A stretch of DNA of 64,000 nucleotides, taken from Odontesthes bonariensis. Lineage: Eukaryota; Chordata; Actinopteri; Atheriniformes; Atherinopsidae. A model generated the notes under the pieces. That model was not told the DNA's origin and did no database searches. It saw nothing but the letters and a program-made list of their open reading frames with translations. Both the position numbers and the translations under genes were made by a program. Where the stretch lies: assembly GCF_027942865.1 (NCBI RefSeq), contig NC_134519.1, forward strand, positions 17,245,248 through 17,309,247, read 5' to 3'. Every line of letters begins with the position of its first letter. Positions within the stretch are counted from its first letter, which is position 1. This document shows positions 32,580 through 61,700 of this stretch, piece after piece.

Positions 32580-35500
32580 ATTCTAAATTGCCTCTCACTG
32601 AGCCGAAGCCGCAAATAATCAATCATCCTTCACCCTGTTGAGTCTTTAGGATGTGTCCCTTCTCAATGGGTTTTAAACACTCCCCTGCAGTACATTTTGT
32701 TGTGCCTCTGTGTGGAACAAAGACCTAGTGGCTCTGCTTTGTTTAAGGTTCTTTAAAGTTAAAAGCTGTCTAATTTGGCACACACACACACACCTCCCAG
32801 TTAATTGGCACCGATGTGGGTGGGTGTTTGATCAAATACATTTTATAATTAACGATTTTGTTTTCTGTTTTCCTACAAAGAGTGAAAACGGCATGATGTT
32901 TCTTTCTTTTTTTGGGGGGGGGGGGTGAACAAGCTTTGCCCTTCTGATCTGTGGTCATCTCATGTGAGAAATTAATTTCAAATGCCTGAGACTCAAAGTG
33001 CTTGCAGATAGCTCATCAGTTCCTCACGCGGGCTTTTGGAAAGTTAAGATTTTGACTCCTGCTGGATTTTTTTTTTGTAGTAGTAGTAGTTTTGACCATT
33101 TCTTTTCATTAATACAAGTTCTTACGCATGTAAAGACGAGCACGGGAGTTTTTAATCCCAAACATAATTATTTATTTTTGAGGATTTGAAAAAAATCTGC
33201 AATAACCAGTTTGTGATAACTAAGATCAACACACACACACAAACAAACACTTTTGTGAATGAGTTTTCTGTGATCAAACAACACAATGATTTCCACTTGT
33301 TATCAGTTCGGCTGCCGTCACTTATTAGCTGTCAAATATGCTGTGGCTGAAAGCTGTTCTAAGTAACTATCCCAGGGCGGCCAATACTTCAGATTGGGTT
33401 AAACTAATTTATCTGCAGTCTTAAAATCACAAATGAGTCATTTTATTTAAAAATTGTAAAGGCTTATGTCAGCATTTCCCCCATTTTTATGTTAATTATG
33501 CTTTCGTACCGGTTTCCTTGCAGGTGTCCTGGACGTAATGGTGTAATTTGGGGCAAATCAAGAGAAACATGATTTTTGTTTTTAAAAAACTCCTATATTA
33601 AGCATGACTTTACATAAAAAGGAATTGTGTTAGTCAGACCAAAGCAGGACTTTTAAATGCATGTAAGCATGTTAGTCCTTCTTGAATTCTACAGAATTGA
33701 GCTTCTCAAAATCGGTTTAACACACCCCTGTAGTGCAGTCGGAGTCAAAGCACTCCTACTTAGATCTACTCTCAACGAGACTCAAATGGGCCCAAGGCAC
33801 CTTGCACATGCTTCAGATTCCCATCTATTTGCGAAAACAGTAAAGTTTAAGTGTATAATAACAGCCAAATTTCCTATAAAGCTGCTTTCATTCACATATT
33901 TTTCTGCCTCTGTTGCCAGACAGCTAAACTTGTCAAAAGTTGTGACCGAAAATCAGCCCGTTAAGTCCGTGTCGACCCGCAGTCGCTTCAAGCATTCCCA
34001 GTGTCACTCGTCTCTTATAAAATCCTGATTGTGTTACCGCAGACGGCCTCATTTGATCAAATCGAACAAGGCCGCCTGTGCAGTGACTCTGGCTATACTC
34101 ACATATACAATGATCTCACACAGTTGAAGTTAGACGCTGCAGAACGTTTGTCACACAGTCCAAAGCGTTGCGACATCAGATGCACGTCGGCCAGCAACTC
34201 GGTTCTGCTCTCGTGCGTGTATGAAAGCATAAAGACGACGGTACAATTTAAAATCAAACTGTAACCCTAGCTCTAACCTTACTGTGTGAAATGGGGAATT
34301 AAATTGTATTTTTTTTTCTCTCAGCATAAACTTCTCATTGTTGATCTTGCCATTGCACTCGCTGCAGATGATAATTGTATGTGCGCCAACTGATTGTCTT
34401 TGTTTTCCCTGCTGTGACTCCTGTGAAATCACAAACTTATTTAGATGAAATGGTGCAAAAAAAGGATGAAGCAACTACTGACTACTTTGACACACTTTTA
34501 CCATTTCTGATGACTCGGATACCAAGGCCTGGACTCGCTGCCCATCACAAGATTGTATAATAGCATGGCAAGCTAACTCATATTTTCCTTCTTCTCTGGC
34601 TTTTGATTTCCCATTGTATTTTACTTTTGAGCACTTTGTTACTGATTTCTTAAATTGTTTAGTCATCAATATGTCAAATTTTGAACACTGACAGCATCAT
34701 AGCCAGTTTTCAACGAATGGGCCAACCCGCACATATATACATGTTCATAACAAGTGGACCATTAGTTACACAATAGTTTTGTTCTGTTTTGTTTTTCATT
34801 AATGTGCATCAATGTTTCATCAATTTTCTAAAAAAGCTTTTGTAATTGCAAGAAATGAAAAAAGTATCCATATGAGTCACTGGTAATCTGTATTTTCATA
34901 TGACTGTTTTGCACCATTAGCTGTTTCCATTTTGTAACTTATTATATTACCACGGTTAAAAGCTTGCAGTGTTATGTTACTACACATTATTACAGTGCTA
35001 CTTATCCCAGAAAAAGCCAATGAAGTGAGTAGTGTCAGAAGCAGCTGACTTGTTAGGGAAAGGATTTATTTTTCATTTTACTGATGTGAGACACGATAAC
35101 GGATGCATGTATTTATTAAGGATGGAATGCCTGCTCTTTTTTTCTTTTTATTTCCTTTAATGTAGCATAATTTTATCTGGTACTGACGTTTTCAGTAGAT
35201 CCTCAGAACTGGCTTTAAAGTGACTTTGTGGGATTTTAATTGTTTGAAAGATGCCGCGTGTTATAAGTCATAATGGAAAAAAAACAAAAAACACTAGGAT
35301 TTCATTGTGTTCTGTTATCACAGCAGTGATGACTGTGCATTTTCTTTTATACAGCTTTCTAAATCTTAATTTGAATGAAGGGATGGGTTTTTCACTTTTT
35401 TTTTTTTTCTTTTTTGCTTGTATCTTTGCTTTTGCCGGTAGAACTCGGAACAAATGTTGTGACTGTATATTTCAGCCAGTAAGACTCAGTAAAGTCAACA

Positions 35501-38500
35501 TCAATACATATTTGCTTTTCTTTGAGAAATAATTTCCAGCTTGTTTATTCGATCCTTTCTAAAAAAGAAACGATTGTAATCCAATTAATTTCGTGCCGAA
35601 TCGGGGTTGGATAAGAAGATATGCACTTGATTCAGGTTTAAATGTCTGCAATTTCATGACAAATGGTGTCATGAAACAACTAAATACATCCGCTTCAGTA
35701 CTGCAGAGTTTTTACTACTATTATTAAGGTGTAGCGCTACCTAAACATCTACTCTTCTATATTTAAGAGGCACATATGTTTTTACTGTAAAATGTTACTT
35801 AAACACAAGTAAATGTAATACACTACAGCTAATAACAGCAAATTAATACTCAAATGAGGTATTCTGCCCTATCAATAACACTTGCTGGCTGTAACAAAGC
35901 GTAGTATGTTGCTACATATGACAGATAAAATACACTAACATAAAAACATTGCTCCAGAGCGCCAAATGGATCCATTGTTTAGCTTTTGGCAAGGCTTGTT
36001 TCTCCATCCACCTCGCGCTGTGCACTTAACTATTACTTCAGGTCGTCGGGTTTGATTAAAATGTGTGTAACCTCTACACCAGCACAAACCCACTTAAAAA
36101 GGCCCAATAGTCTGATTTATGACTGACTACATAGTAAAGTTTGTAATAACTATTTAATATTCAGTTCAGAGTTAAAATCACATATCTACAAGAAAATGAA
36201 CATAGAGCATGTAGAGCCAGATGAAGCAACTCCAGTTCTCCAAATTTGTGCGTGTGTTTTGGAGAAAATTATATCACCTATGAGTCTTTAAGCCAAATTT
36301 TACTTCCTTTAAGCCACCCTTTATTTAAGCAAACCATGCTAAGAAAGGTGGGGGTTTTGTGTGTGAGTGTGTCAGATACATCCACAAGAGGATGTGGAGA
36401 TCACCATTTTGATTCATCTGACTCCAGAAATACACTTTGGACAATACAAAGTGAATAGCATAGCTATCATTACACTGATAGACCAGAGATAATAGGAATA
36501 CATAATGATCATGCAAGGAGGAAAATCAATGATGTGCTGTAAATCTTTTGAATAAAATAGTTCAGATCCAGTGGTTGGATGATAGAAATATCTAGTATAC
36601 TTGTTTCTACTTGACCATAGCTTTGCGGTAAGTATTATTGAAAGACTAGTTAATGAGCATAAAGAGATTCAGTAATAGTTTTAACCACATCAGGTACACT
36701 CTGCTGTTCTTTGACTGTTGGGGGAAAGGGAGAGAGGTGAAGACCCGGAACATTCTCACAAAGCCTACATCATTTTTAGAACATTTTTAGAACCCAACAT
36801 GACTACATTCAAAGTCATCGTGGCAATGCAGCATCATAGTGTAACATGTATCGGCATCTGTCTCCTATGTGAATGATGATGTTTAATATACACAAGTGAT
36901 ATTACACGAGTGCTGCAGTTGGCAGCTGTTCCCGCCCGCTAGATCCAATCCATCTGCTATACGTCATGAAATGAAAATGGAAATCCCAAATCTTTTTTTT
37001 TTTTTTCACTTCACATCAATCTCATTGCAGTGGTATTTGATTCAGGGCATTTATTGCTCATGACATAACGCCACTGATTTACACTTTCCTGAAAGGTAAC
37101 ATTTAGATCTCTGGCTTCGCTCTTATTCCTGACTATGCTGTTATTGTGGGCACATCAAGTGTAACAGTAGTTAAAACTAGAGCCACAGAAGGCAGTCACA
37201 ACCATAGACATTCAGTCATTGGCTTTCAAGTGATGGCTGATCTCCAAGGGTTTGTGCTTCACATCAACAGTCATCTAATACACAGACAACAGAGTAATAA
37301 AGCTATAGTGTTATGAACACAACTTTGACTGTGTTGTACTTAAAAGTTTCACATAAAAAAAAGACACTGTTCTGACTTTCCAGCAAATAGTACCTACAAG
37401 TCCATTATTGTAATGTCAAGGATTTAAACAACACAGTGTTAAAGATATTAAGAGAGGACGTAGACTGACATGATGTTTAGAAGAAATGTTATGTATGTAA
37501 GATGGTTAAATATAGTTTATTACACTTGATCATTAATACATCACAAACTATTATTTGTGACTTATTACATATTCTGTAATAATATAAATAATGATTGGAT
37601 ACAGTGGTAAAATTGTACAATGCATTTCTTAAATAAATCAACCAAAGTAGATGGGGTTGAGGTGCATGGTTCTCATGTTCTGAGAAAAAATTCTCTTCAT
37701 TCTAATAGTCTGTTATGTTTTAAGTTATGTTGTAATCCCCAAGAAGACACTTAAGGGCCACTTCAGAAACACCTTTTCTATTATCTATATTTATATATAT
37801 CTGAAAAATGCTTCATGTGAACAGTGTGGATTTTTGTCATGGCATTTGATTGCAGGTATTTACAAATTTCTGCCAAGTTTAGGAATGTCCCCAGCAAACT
37901 TTTTTTTTTTTTTTAAAGTTCTATTAAGAGAATAGATTACTATCATAGGGGATTGCGCTGATGAACGCTTTTGACACACTGTGTGAATAGGAATGACAAC
38001 ATAAACTAATTATTCATGTGCAAATAAAGTCAACAGAATTAGGAGCCATTTCTTACATGCTTGCAAGTCAAATGTTGTCAACCCATGAAATGGACATTAT
38101 CTTTTCTGTTGACATGGCCGAAAGAAACTTTCTTTCATCTCCTGGGAGGCTCAGTAGAACTTTATCACCCCTAAGTACAATATTAAACAATATGTGTGTA
38201 TGCATTTATATTATACATTATTAGAGTTTGTGCACATCAAAATATATGTTTCTGTGCTTTTTAAGTAAACACATTGTTTGTCTGAAATGTCTGATGTTAA
38301 TGCCAACTCAAAACTCTTGCACTTTGGGAATCGCGAGGTTTGAAAATATCTTGTTTAGTGAGTGGTTCAGGTTTGCAGGGCATTTCTATGTCACACATAT
38401 CTAGCGTCCCTATCTCTGTCTCCATCCAATTTCACGTTAAATGAATCCAGCTGTACTCACCGTACCTTGGAAGTGGTTAGTTATATAGTTCACTTAACTT

Positions 38501-40420
38501 CCAAAGATCCAGTGTCCTTAAAATCCAGGGTCTAAAATAAACTTGGGTCTTTACATGAGGACGACTCAGTGTTCAAAGGCAAGGCTTTGGTTATCTACCG
38601 ATCAGGGTCTACTCATCCCAAATAGCTTGGAAAAATAAAACATTGCATACAAAATACAAGTATGCGTCTTAAAAAAGTCGAGGAAGGAATTACATAATAA
38701 TCTTCTACCAGTACTTTGTTTAATGTTTTATAACCCAATAAGTAAATCTTTTATCTAACAATGAATCCACCATCAGATAACTGGTGAAAAGTGGCCCATT
38801 TAAGCAGCAATTCTTAATATTAGCCTCTAAAACGTATAAAACACAGAGGAATGGAGTGACACTAAAGCACAGGGTTTCTGGATTTGATATGTGATAAACG
38901 AATTACAACCTGAGTTTGGATTGGTGTGTAAACCTGCTTGCTGGCTGCTAAGTTTTGTGTTGTGGTGTTTCTTTAATCTGAAGAAGTTCAACACACGACT
39001 CATGAATCGGTATCAATCAGAATCTGTACAATATGTCCATGGACAAACTGCAGACGAGGGAAATGTACATTTTTGAGAATAAAACTGACAGTTGAGTATT
39101 TTTTATTTTGGTTTGGTGGGTGTTGATGGCTGTTGCATTGTCTGTCTATGGTATTTTGGCCAACTGGTATCACAGTAATTTCATTAGGACTTCAGGAACT
39201 TGTACCAAAGAGGGGCATAATGTCTCATTAAAGCAGTTTTTATAGTAATATACTAACAATATTTTTCAAAAGGTCTGTGATGCCACAGATTGTATCTACA
39301 TGTGTAAGCAGCCGAGTATCAAAAGACATTTTGGCAACAAAAAGATGTTCACGTGACTTTGACTTTGTTTTGCACTTTCCATTTTCAGAGAGTGGTTAGG
39401 TTTATGCAACATCTCCATTTGGTAAGGATTACGAAAACATGTTTTGGGGAAAAAATGTAACCATTTGTACAATGACAACAGCAGGCACTTTACTTGTGGT
39501 TAATAGCACAAAATCCGGTGGCTGCCTGCATGATCGGGGTGCATTATGTTATATAGCAGTGATCAGAATGAATGCTTATACCCGACTGAACCTCCTGGAG
39601 GCCAAGAGCACTTCCAGGCTATGTCATCTGAAGTGACATCCAAGTCCATTAAATGGGCTGATAACATTTGAAGTGTGTCCCAAAAACGGAAAAAAATTAT
39701 ACAAAACTGAAATATTGGCCATATAAAGATACAATCAACTGCCTTTTTTTTTTTGCTTCCTGGCTTTCTTCTCTGACTTTACTGTGTGCTTAAAAAAAAG
39801 ACTAAGCAGCGTTAATTAACAAAAACCTCTGGTGCTAGTCTGAGTCATCCAAAGATCCATGTGAAATAAAACACATTGCTTGCATTATGTACAAATGAAA
39901 AAGTTCCTCCGCTGCCTTTAAATTAAATAATTACAGGAATGCAACTGTTGAGACAATTCACACCCTCACTGAAGCAAAAGGCAACATTAACCACTAGTCC
40001 ATGGTTTTATTCAGGTTCTGAGAAGCTCTTTGGAGCCACAATCATCTCTTAAAGTGATGCAGATTTCTGAAAAGGCTGGTCTGTTTAAACTAGTTCCAGG
40101 TATTATATAAGGTCACTCAATACAGCATTGGTTCGATGCTGGAGGCATAACACTTTTAATTAACGCTGCTACACATACCGATCCACTTTTCTTTTTTTTT
40201 GGGGATGTTTTTTAATTAATGAACAGCGATACTGACACAGTGGTATCACAAAACTCAACACAGTTCAGAATTCCTTTTTTTGGTACACATTTACCTTCAC
40301 CGATTGTAGACTGTAAACTGACCAGATAACTAAAACAAAGCAAAATCAAACATGAACAAAATTAACACTGATGCCCTTAACATGGTGGTTAAACCTGAGT
40401 TCTGTTTTGGAAGTGGACTC
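32580..40420. other. cdk5 3' flank and cdk5-asic3 intergenic region (about 8 kb)
   Basis: Tail-to-tail space between the two stop codons. It starts with the cdk5 3'UTR, whose end is unclear: ATTAAA occurs at 34298 and the first clear AATAAA I found is at 36551. No protein-coding exon is recognised on either strand. The frames present (up to 123 codons, e.g. 33657-34028) lack family similarity. Short G, T and AC runs occur. I see no RNA gene. Confidence 0.5.
32914..32925. repeat. G12 homopolymer run
   Basis: Twelve consecutive G after a T-rich run, in the cdk5 3' flank. Confidence 0.85.
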
Positions 40421-40426
40421 TTTATT
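40421..40426 (-). terminator. asic3: Likely poly(A) signal of asic3
   Basis: AATAAA on the minus strand about 150 bases after the distal asic3 stop codon. A second copy lies at 40006-40011. Confidence 0.45.
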
Positions 40427-40576
40427 TTTCTGATGATAGTATTCTATTTCTATTCAAGCATTGTTAAACTGCACTATTTTTGAGCGTTCGCTCAACCTTT
40501 TCCTGTTAAATACACAAATTATTTCACAGTTTGCTGTCAAGTCTCCAGATGTGCCCCAAACCCCTGCTTTATGTTG

Positions 40577-55465
<14,889 letters not shown>

Positions 55466-55635
55466 TATTGCAAGGCAAAGCAAATGCTACGTTATCAAGT
55501 ACAGTTTGACAGGAGCCCACAATACGCTACAATGTACTTACAGAGGCTTTTATGACCATCTCCAGGTTTATGTGTCAGAAAAATTCCAGTCAGCAGCGAT
55601 TGGAGTCCAAATGTTCAGCAGCTTCACTCCTAAGG
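55466..55635 (-). other. asic3: Probable asic3 5'UTR part of exon 1
   Basis: A strong acceptor (TCTTTTGTTTTCAG) abuts 55635, and a near-perfect donor (AAATCT|GTAAGTATTG) lies farther upstream at 55902/55901. An untranslated leader exon ending at 55902 may thus be joined across a 266-bp intron. A second good donor (CCTCT|GTAAGTAC at 55542/55541) may be decoy or alternative. An 11-codon upstream ORF (including stop) occupies 55527-55559. Confidence 0.4.
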
Positions 55636-58354
55636 CTGAAAACAAAAGACCTGTACTCCTTTGGGAAGGTACATTTGATTTACATAATGATCCCTTGATG
55701 AGAAAATCAGCTGAATCACTCCAGTGACAAAAATATCTATCATAACTATCACCGGTCCTTAATCAACAGATAAACAGGCGTGATAATTGCAGATGTAAGC
55801 GACGGCTTCACTCCCAGAGGTAATCACTTTGAAAATCCGGAGAGGCTTACCCCTGTTGCTCAGATCTTTCACTCCTCCATCTCCCTTCAGACAATACTTA
55901 CAGATTTCGGTGGTTTCTGTCTCTGTGCAGTAGCTGCCCAGAAACCAACTCCTCCCTCTTTCCACAGATTGAAGAGAGTCTTTTTAGCCTGTTGACTTGA
56001 AGCCTGTAGAAAGGAAAATAAAGCTTGTTGCCCCCCTACACACACATACACATACAAACTCATACACACACTCTTCACAGTCGAATGGAGAATGAGGTGG
56101 AGCCAGTGGATGAAATTGTTTTCCCTCCAGTGATGAAGTAGACCTCCAATGGAACAGAGAGGCGGAGAGTCGTGGTATTGATCAAAGTGGGAATAACTAT
56201 GATAAAAAAAATTCTGCCGAGCAAAAGATGGAGTCTGATTTTCGTTGATAGTGAAGGATCTGCAGCTCCCTTGAGGATCGATATATCTATATAATTGATA
56301 ACTGAGCTCAGGCAGCTGGCTGAAGAAAAATTGCAAACCTCCTTTGATATGTTTTAGAAATATTGGTCATAGCACATTTACGAGTTCCTCTTTTTAACCA
56401 ATTTTGAATATAATTTCACAAATACAGAACAATGATGTCCGTCATTGTGCTGCATGCAGATGTGGCTGTGGATGGTATTAAAATCGCTTCATTTATGTGA
56501 GTCAGAATTCAGTCAGAATTCGTTCATCTAATTTTCATTATGTTAGCTACAATCTTTTCAATCTGTAATGAGATTATCCCACAGGTAAACTGATTACAGC
56601 CTCGCTGGTCATAAAATCATGATTATCATTCTAAGAAAAAAAACACTTTGTTTATATTGAGGAGAATGTCTTCTACATCTTTATATTACAAATAGATGTC
56701 CAAAAATCACTGAATTCAGCCTAGTGGCTGGGAATAACTGGACATTGTAGTGTTTGTATATCTACTGGATCCAGTGATGCCAGGAGATGCTAGATCTGAT
56801 CTACCGATTCTCAATCACTCATTTGACTGCTCATTTGAGAAGTAATTTATAACCCAACTATTTTATCTTAGAACCTACAGTCCAGACATTTATGCAACTG
56901 TACTATAAAAGATTGTTTACTTTTTTACTACTCTATACATAAGGAAAACTAATTAGTAGTAAGTTTTAGATTTCAGGCACTAAATTTGCATTACAGCATC
57001 AATACTCCCATACAATGCAGTATAACAGAATGTTGTAACAGGTAATGGATTTGTAGTATGCAAGCCAGCAGTTTTCCTGCCTATTCCGACCCACAATTGC
57101 CTGTGCAGCTGAAGATAGCATTTATAGGTCCTGTGAGCGAAGCCCTGCTTCTGACGTCCTCCAAATTTATTTATTAGTTTACTTTCTGAGGTGCAGAGTG
57201 TGACAGATACAGTTGCAAGAAAGTCAAAGTTCGACCACAATATTACGATGAAGTTGTGGGCAATGTGTGTGTATACCACACGCGGTATATTTACATCTCA
57301 GAGGACGCTAAATTCCATTATGAGGCCCAATAATTGATTTTATCTTCGCATTTTGGCTACCTCATGCCAACTCACCTAGCCCACCCTGTCCATGTAATGT
57401 ATTTCCTTGAAATAATAGTAATGTGAAATATTTTCCTTTTCTATTAATCTTTTCTGTTCTTACCTCACCACTTGCTCATTTTTCTCTGGTTTGGGTTGAA
57501 ATTTACACTAAATATCTAAAACCGTAAGGATGACTTTCCACTGATCAGGTGCTGCTGATTCATAACTAAATCTTTATTTAAAAGAAAAAAAGTCTACATC
57601 TATTAGTTTTTTTTACCCCCTTACAAGCTGTATTCCTAGTAGTTGCAAAACAGTTCCACCAAATCCAGACGTTATTTGGTCCTGCATTAAAAAATACTGC
57701 AACTAATCTTGCTAAATGTAGCATAAATATACAGGATATATACATATGACTTTTTATGTATTTTAACTGTAGAATGATCATTTTCAGTTCCTTAGAATGA
57801 CTTTTTTTTTAAAATAAGAAAGTGTTACTATTCATTCCTGATATGTACTGTATAATAATTCCAGCTGTTCCATAATTTTTCATCATTTAATAGCTGAATA
57901 AAAATAGATCACATGTTTCATCAGTTGTAATTAATGGGTAGATTTTTGTGATATGTTCATCTTGGGGCTTGCGTAATCAAAAATAAAACTTAGATCCTGG
58001 TAATTCTAGGCTGAATGACAATATACAATGTATAGCCATATTCTGCAGGAAATGGTCTAAATGTTCAGTTAAATCAATGTCACAAGTGATAATGCCTCAA
58101 GCACTTTAAATTATTATATAGAATTAAATTGATTATTTAAAAACAGCAATCAAATTAAAACCTAGGTTTTCCTCTTTACACTAATATGTTACCTATACCC
58201 AAATTTTCTCTTATTAATCACATTAATTGCCATTCTGCTCCTCTTGCACTCAGTAAACTGTGGTGAGCAGTAAGGAAATGATATTCACAGAAAGCATAAG
58301 ATCGAAAGTTTGTTTAACTTTTCGGTAAAAGCTTCTTGCATTATTTGTTTGTCT

Positions 58355-58436
58355 CTGTGCTGGCCCTGTGATGGACTGGCAACCTGTCCAGGGAGTACTC
58401 TGTCTATCCCCAGATGGCAGGTGGGATAGGCTTCAT
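58355..58436 (+). mobile_element. SINE-like fragment (fish SINE/L2-type core)
   Basis: The stretch with CCCTGTGATGGACTGGC, AACCTGTCCAGGG and GTGGGATAGGCTTC closely follows a conserved segment found in many fish V-SINE/L2-type repeats. Only about 80 bp is preserved. No promoter boxes or tail are seen. Confidence 0.5.
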
Positions 58437-58771
58437 AAAAAGTATGGCTACAATATTGAAAAACTTATCTTAATGCAAAATTATTTAAAAGTAGTAATTT
58501 GATTTGAACTTGTGAATTAATAACAAAGAGAGTAATTATGGTCAAAGATTGTAGTAAAAACAGAATACAGAAGTAACATTAGGCCTAATGAAGGTGTGTT
58601 TTCTAGAGCTTTCTTGCAGGAAAGCAACTAAATTAATTGCTTGAATGCAGCTCTCCCAACAGCTATATCATGTCAGCACCACACCTTTTTACTGCTTCCA
58701 GGCAAGACAGATGCCTGGCCTCAACTTTCATTTGAGCCTTTTATGAAAATATTTATTTTCCTCCTTTTTTT

Positions 58772-58785
58772 GGGGGGGGGGGGGG
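58772..58785. repeat. G14 homopolymer run
   Basis: Fourteen consecutive G following a T run. Confidence 0.85.
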
Positions 58786-61700
58786 TCCAGTCAACATGAA
58801 GAAAGGGTTGTTTGTCTCTATCGGCAAAGATACTGTAACTGCTTCAGTCTTTGACCCACTAACAAAGCGTAACATGGAAAAAATTTGCAGCCTACTTTGC
58901 AGCCAAGTAATAACTCAACCAATGAAAGAGTTACAGATGACTGCCCAGCTTCACCAATTATTGACCAGGTGCATGGATTGCCTCCATTCTCAGTTTCTAT
59001 GGACACGTATCAATAGATATGAGGCGCATTCACGAGTGTGTTAATTGCGCAAACTCATTTTTCCTATTCAGGTTCAGTGGAGCTGCAGAGGGTATTTTAA
59101 TGGTCTCAGAAATATCCGTAGTCAGCAGTTTAAACAAAATGCCATTCCATTACTCTGTGCCTCAGAGCAACACACAGGCAAAGCATGGCAATCATCATCA
59201 CTTTTAAAAATCTGCTCTCTGGGTTTGATAGCAACTCTTCCCTCATAGACAAGTCTGTTCTTATTTCTGTTGCATAGTACTTGTAAATTTTTCACCATTT
59301 ACATTTCATCAAACTTGCTTTCGGTTGACTGTGTTTATTGTTATATGATCTCTCTGTGTGCTTATTTCTTATGCATCTAATTCTAAATCATCAAATCATG
59401 GTTAGATTTTTTTTACATATCTATCAGCTGAATTGATCAATTTGGGCTGTGGTTTAATACTTTGTTTGAGTAACATTTTGATTTTGTTAAACATCTTTTT
59501 GTTCAACAAAATGTTTGTTGCTTACTTTGAAAATTTCCTGCTTTTATTTTTTGGCCACATGGGGGTGGTGCAACTATCTGTGAAGGCACTCCTGACATAA
59601 CATGTTAGACTAGATATGCAGAGAAATATTTTAATCTGGAGTTATAATTTGGGAAATCTACATTTAGCGTAAACTCTCTTTTTAATCTGCGTTCCTTCAG
59701 CTGAAGGCTCCAGTGTCCACTAGATTGCAGAATGCTAACCATGTCTGTCTGTTCTTTATCAACTTAGAATGTCTGGCTGTAGGTAGTGCAGAAGTAAGTA
59801 TAAAAGAGAGGAGTGCTTGAACAAATCTGTGTTAAATTGTTGAATGCATGAATTTGTAACACTCTGGCATCACAACACAATACAGCAATGTTTTCGATTT
59901 CTTTTCTAAGTGCCTATAATTGTGTTTATTTATGTGAAATCGTTAAGCAAAACCGGTAATCTAATTAAAATATATGCCTCTAGAATGGGCTCCAGTAACT
60001 CAAGATTATAAAGCACTCGGGGAAAAATTTAATGATTTTTTTCCGTCTAAACCTGCCACCCCCCTTATTGAGAATGAACTCCTGCTGCTTACACATTTCT
60101 ATTGTTATATTATTTGGGATAAAAACACATTTTATCTTCATCACAGTGTTCAAAGCATATAATTTGAGGGTCATGGTGCAATAAAATCTTCAAAATTCAA
60201 AATAGCAGTTAATTGCTGCTTGATGGAAAAGAAAAGGAAAACTATTTAACGAGTTTACTTCTATGATTCTCACATTTATTGCCAATTTAAAATACTGACT
60301 CACTGATCTCTCCTGCTATCAGGGAGTGACACTAATCATCCCCTTTTGTGTCGAAGCCAAGCTAAACCCCAGAGGTCTCATTAGAGGAAGAGCAAAGTTT
60401 TGAGTTTGAGTTAAGGGATGAACTCCTTCAAGGGCCAGTGAGAATGTTTAAAACCAAAAGAAATCCGGGCAGCAATTATATGCACATCACAAATACGCCG
60501 AGCACAGACAGGGCAGTGATGAGAGTGGAAAGAATGAAAGCCATACCTTACATTAATATCCAGTTACTGTAAAGCTGAACTGAGGAGCTGATGGGTCCTT
60601 ACTAGCTGGGAAAGCAGAGGTGGTAAAATTCTCATATTGAAAGTGTGTCTATGCGCGTTTGTTTTAGAAGGGTAATGTGCTGGCAGGTTATGTAACAGAT
60701 AACATAATAAGATAGATGATCTTGTCCTTGTTTAAGTAAACTTGAAGCAAACGAATGCCAAACATTAACTGTACAAGTACTTTTTTTAATCTCTTTAGAT
60801 CAACATACAGTGAAGCCAGAAATTTTCAATACTCATAAGATTTTTTTGTTGGCATCTGGCTGGAAATGACAGAAATTAGTCAAAGGACAACGGACAGCAA
60901 GACATCAATTAAGATAAAGAGATTTCCCCCTCACATCCTCTCGAAAAACGCAATATCCAAAATGAATCATAACCTTTCTCCGTTGAATCTAAAACTTTTA
61001 TAACAAATTAAAAACCTCTTTGCATGCATTCCTCTGGGATTTGGGGGCTGTACTTTTTTCCAATTCAGATTCATATTAATGTTCTGGCTGGGCTGAAGTG
61101 GTGATGTGTGGTTATCAGCAATTATCAGAACCTGTGGTGGCAAATTAAAGAATTGCGAGGAAAGGATTTATTTAGCACTGAACCTCTGAATTCTAGTAGA
61201 AAGTAAAAACAACAACAACAAAAAACACATCTAACAATTTCATACCCTATTGTGTCAAAAATAAATTATTTTGAGCTACAATAAATGGACGTCAGATCAA
61301 AATTGACAGACAGATGAAACTGTATATATATATTGATTAACTGATTATTGCAAGAAACTATTTATTTGATTATGTAAACATGGGATCTGGTGAACTTCCA
61401 CAGTGACATTTTTTTTATCTGACATGAAGCAAAAAGATGCAGCAAACAAATACTTTCAATATCACTCAATCAACCAATATGTTTGTGATTACTTCCTAAC
61501 TGTAAACATGTGACTTTGTCAAAGACAATTGGAGAAAAAAAAAAGAAATATGCATCTCCAAATTTTCCTATTTCTATCTGACCATCATAAATAACAAGAG
61601 AAAGTCAGTTTAATACCTGATCTGCAGCGCATTTACACTTAACTTCGCATGACAGCTTGAAACACTAAATCCTCCTTATAAATCAGCGTTAGACAACAAG

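Noticed and set aside
55887..56336. 149-codon minus-strand frame upstream of asic3
   Set aside because: No domain, biased composition and no start context. At most it overlaps an untranslated leader exon.
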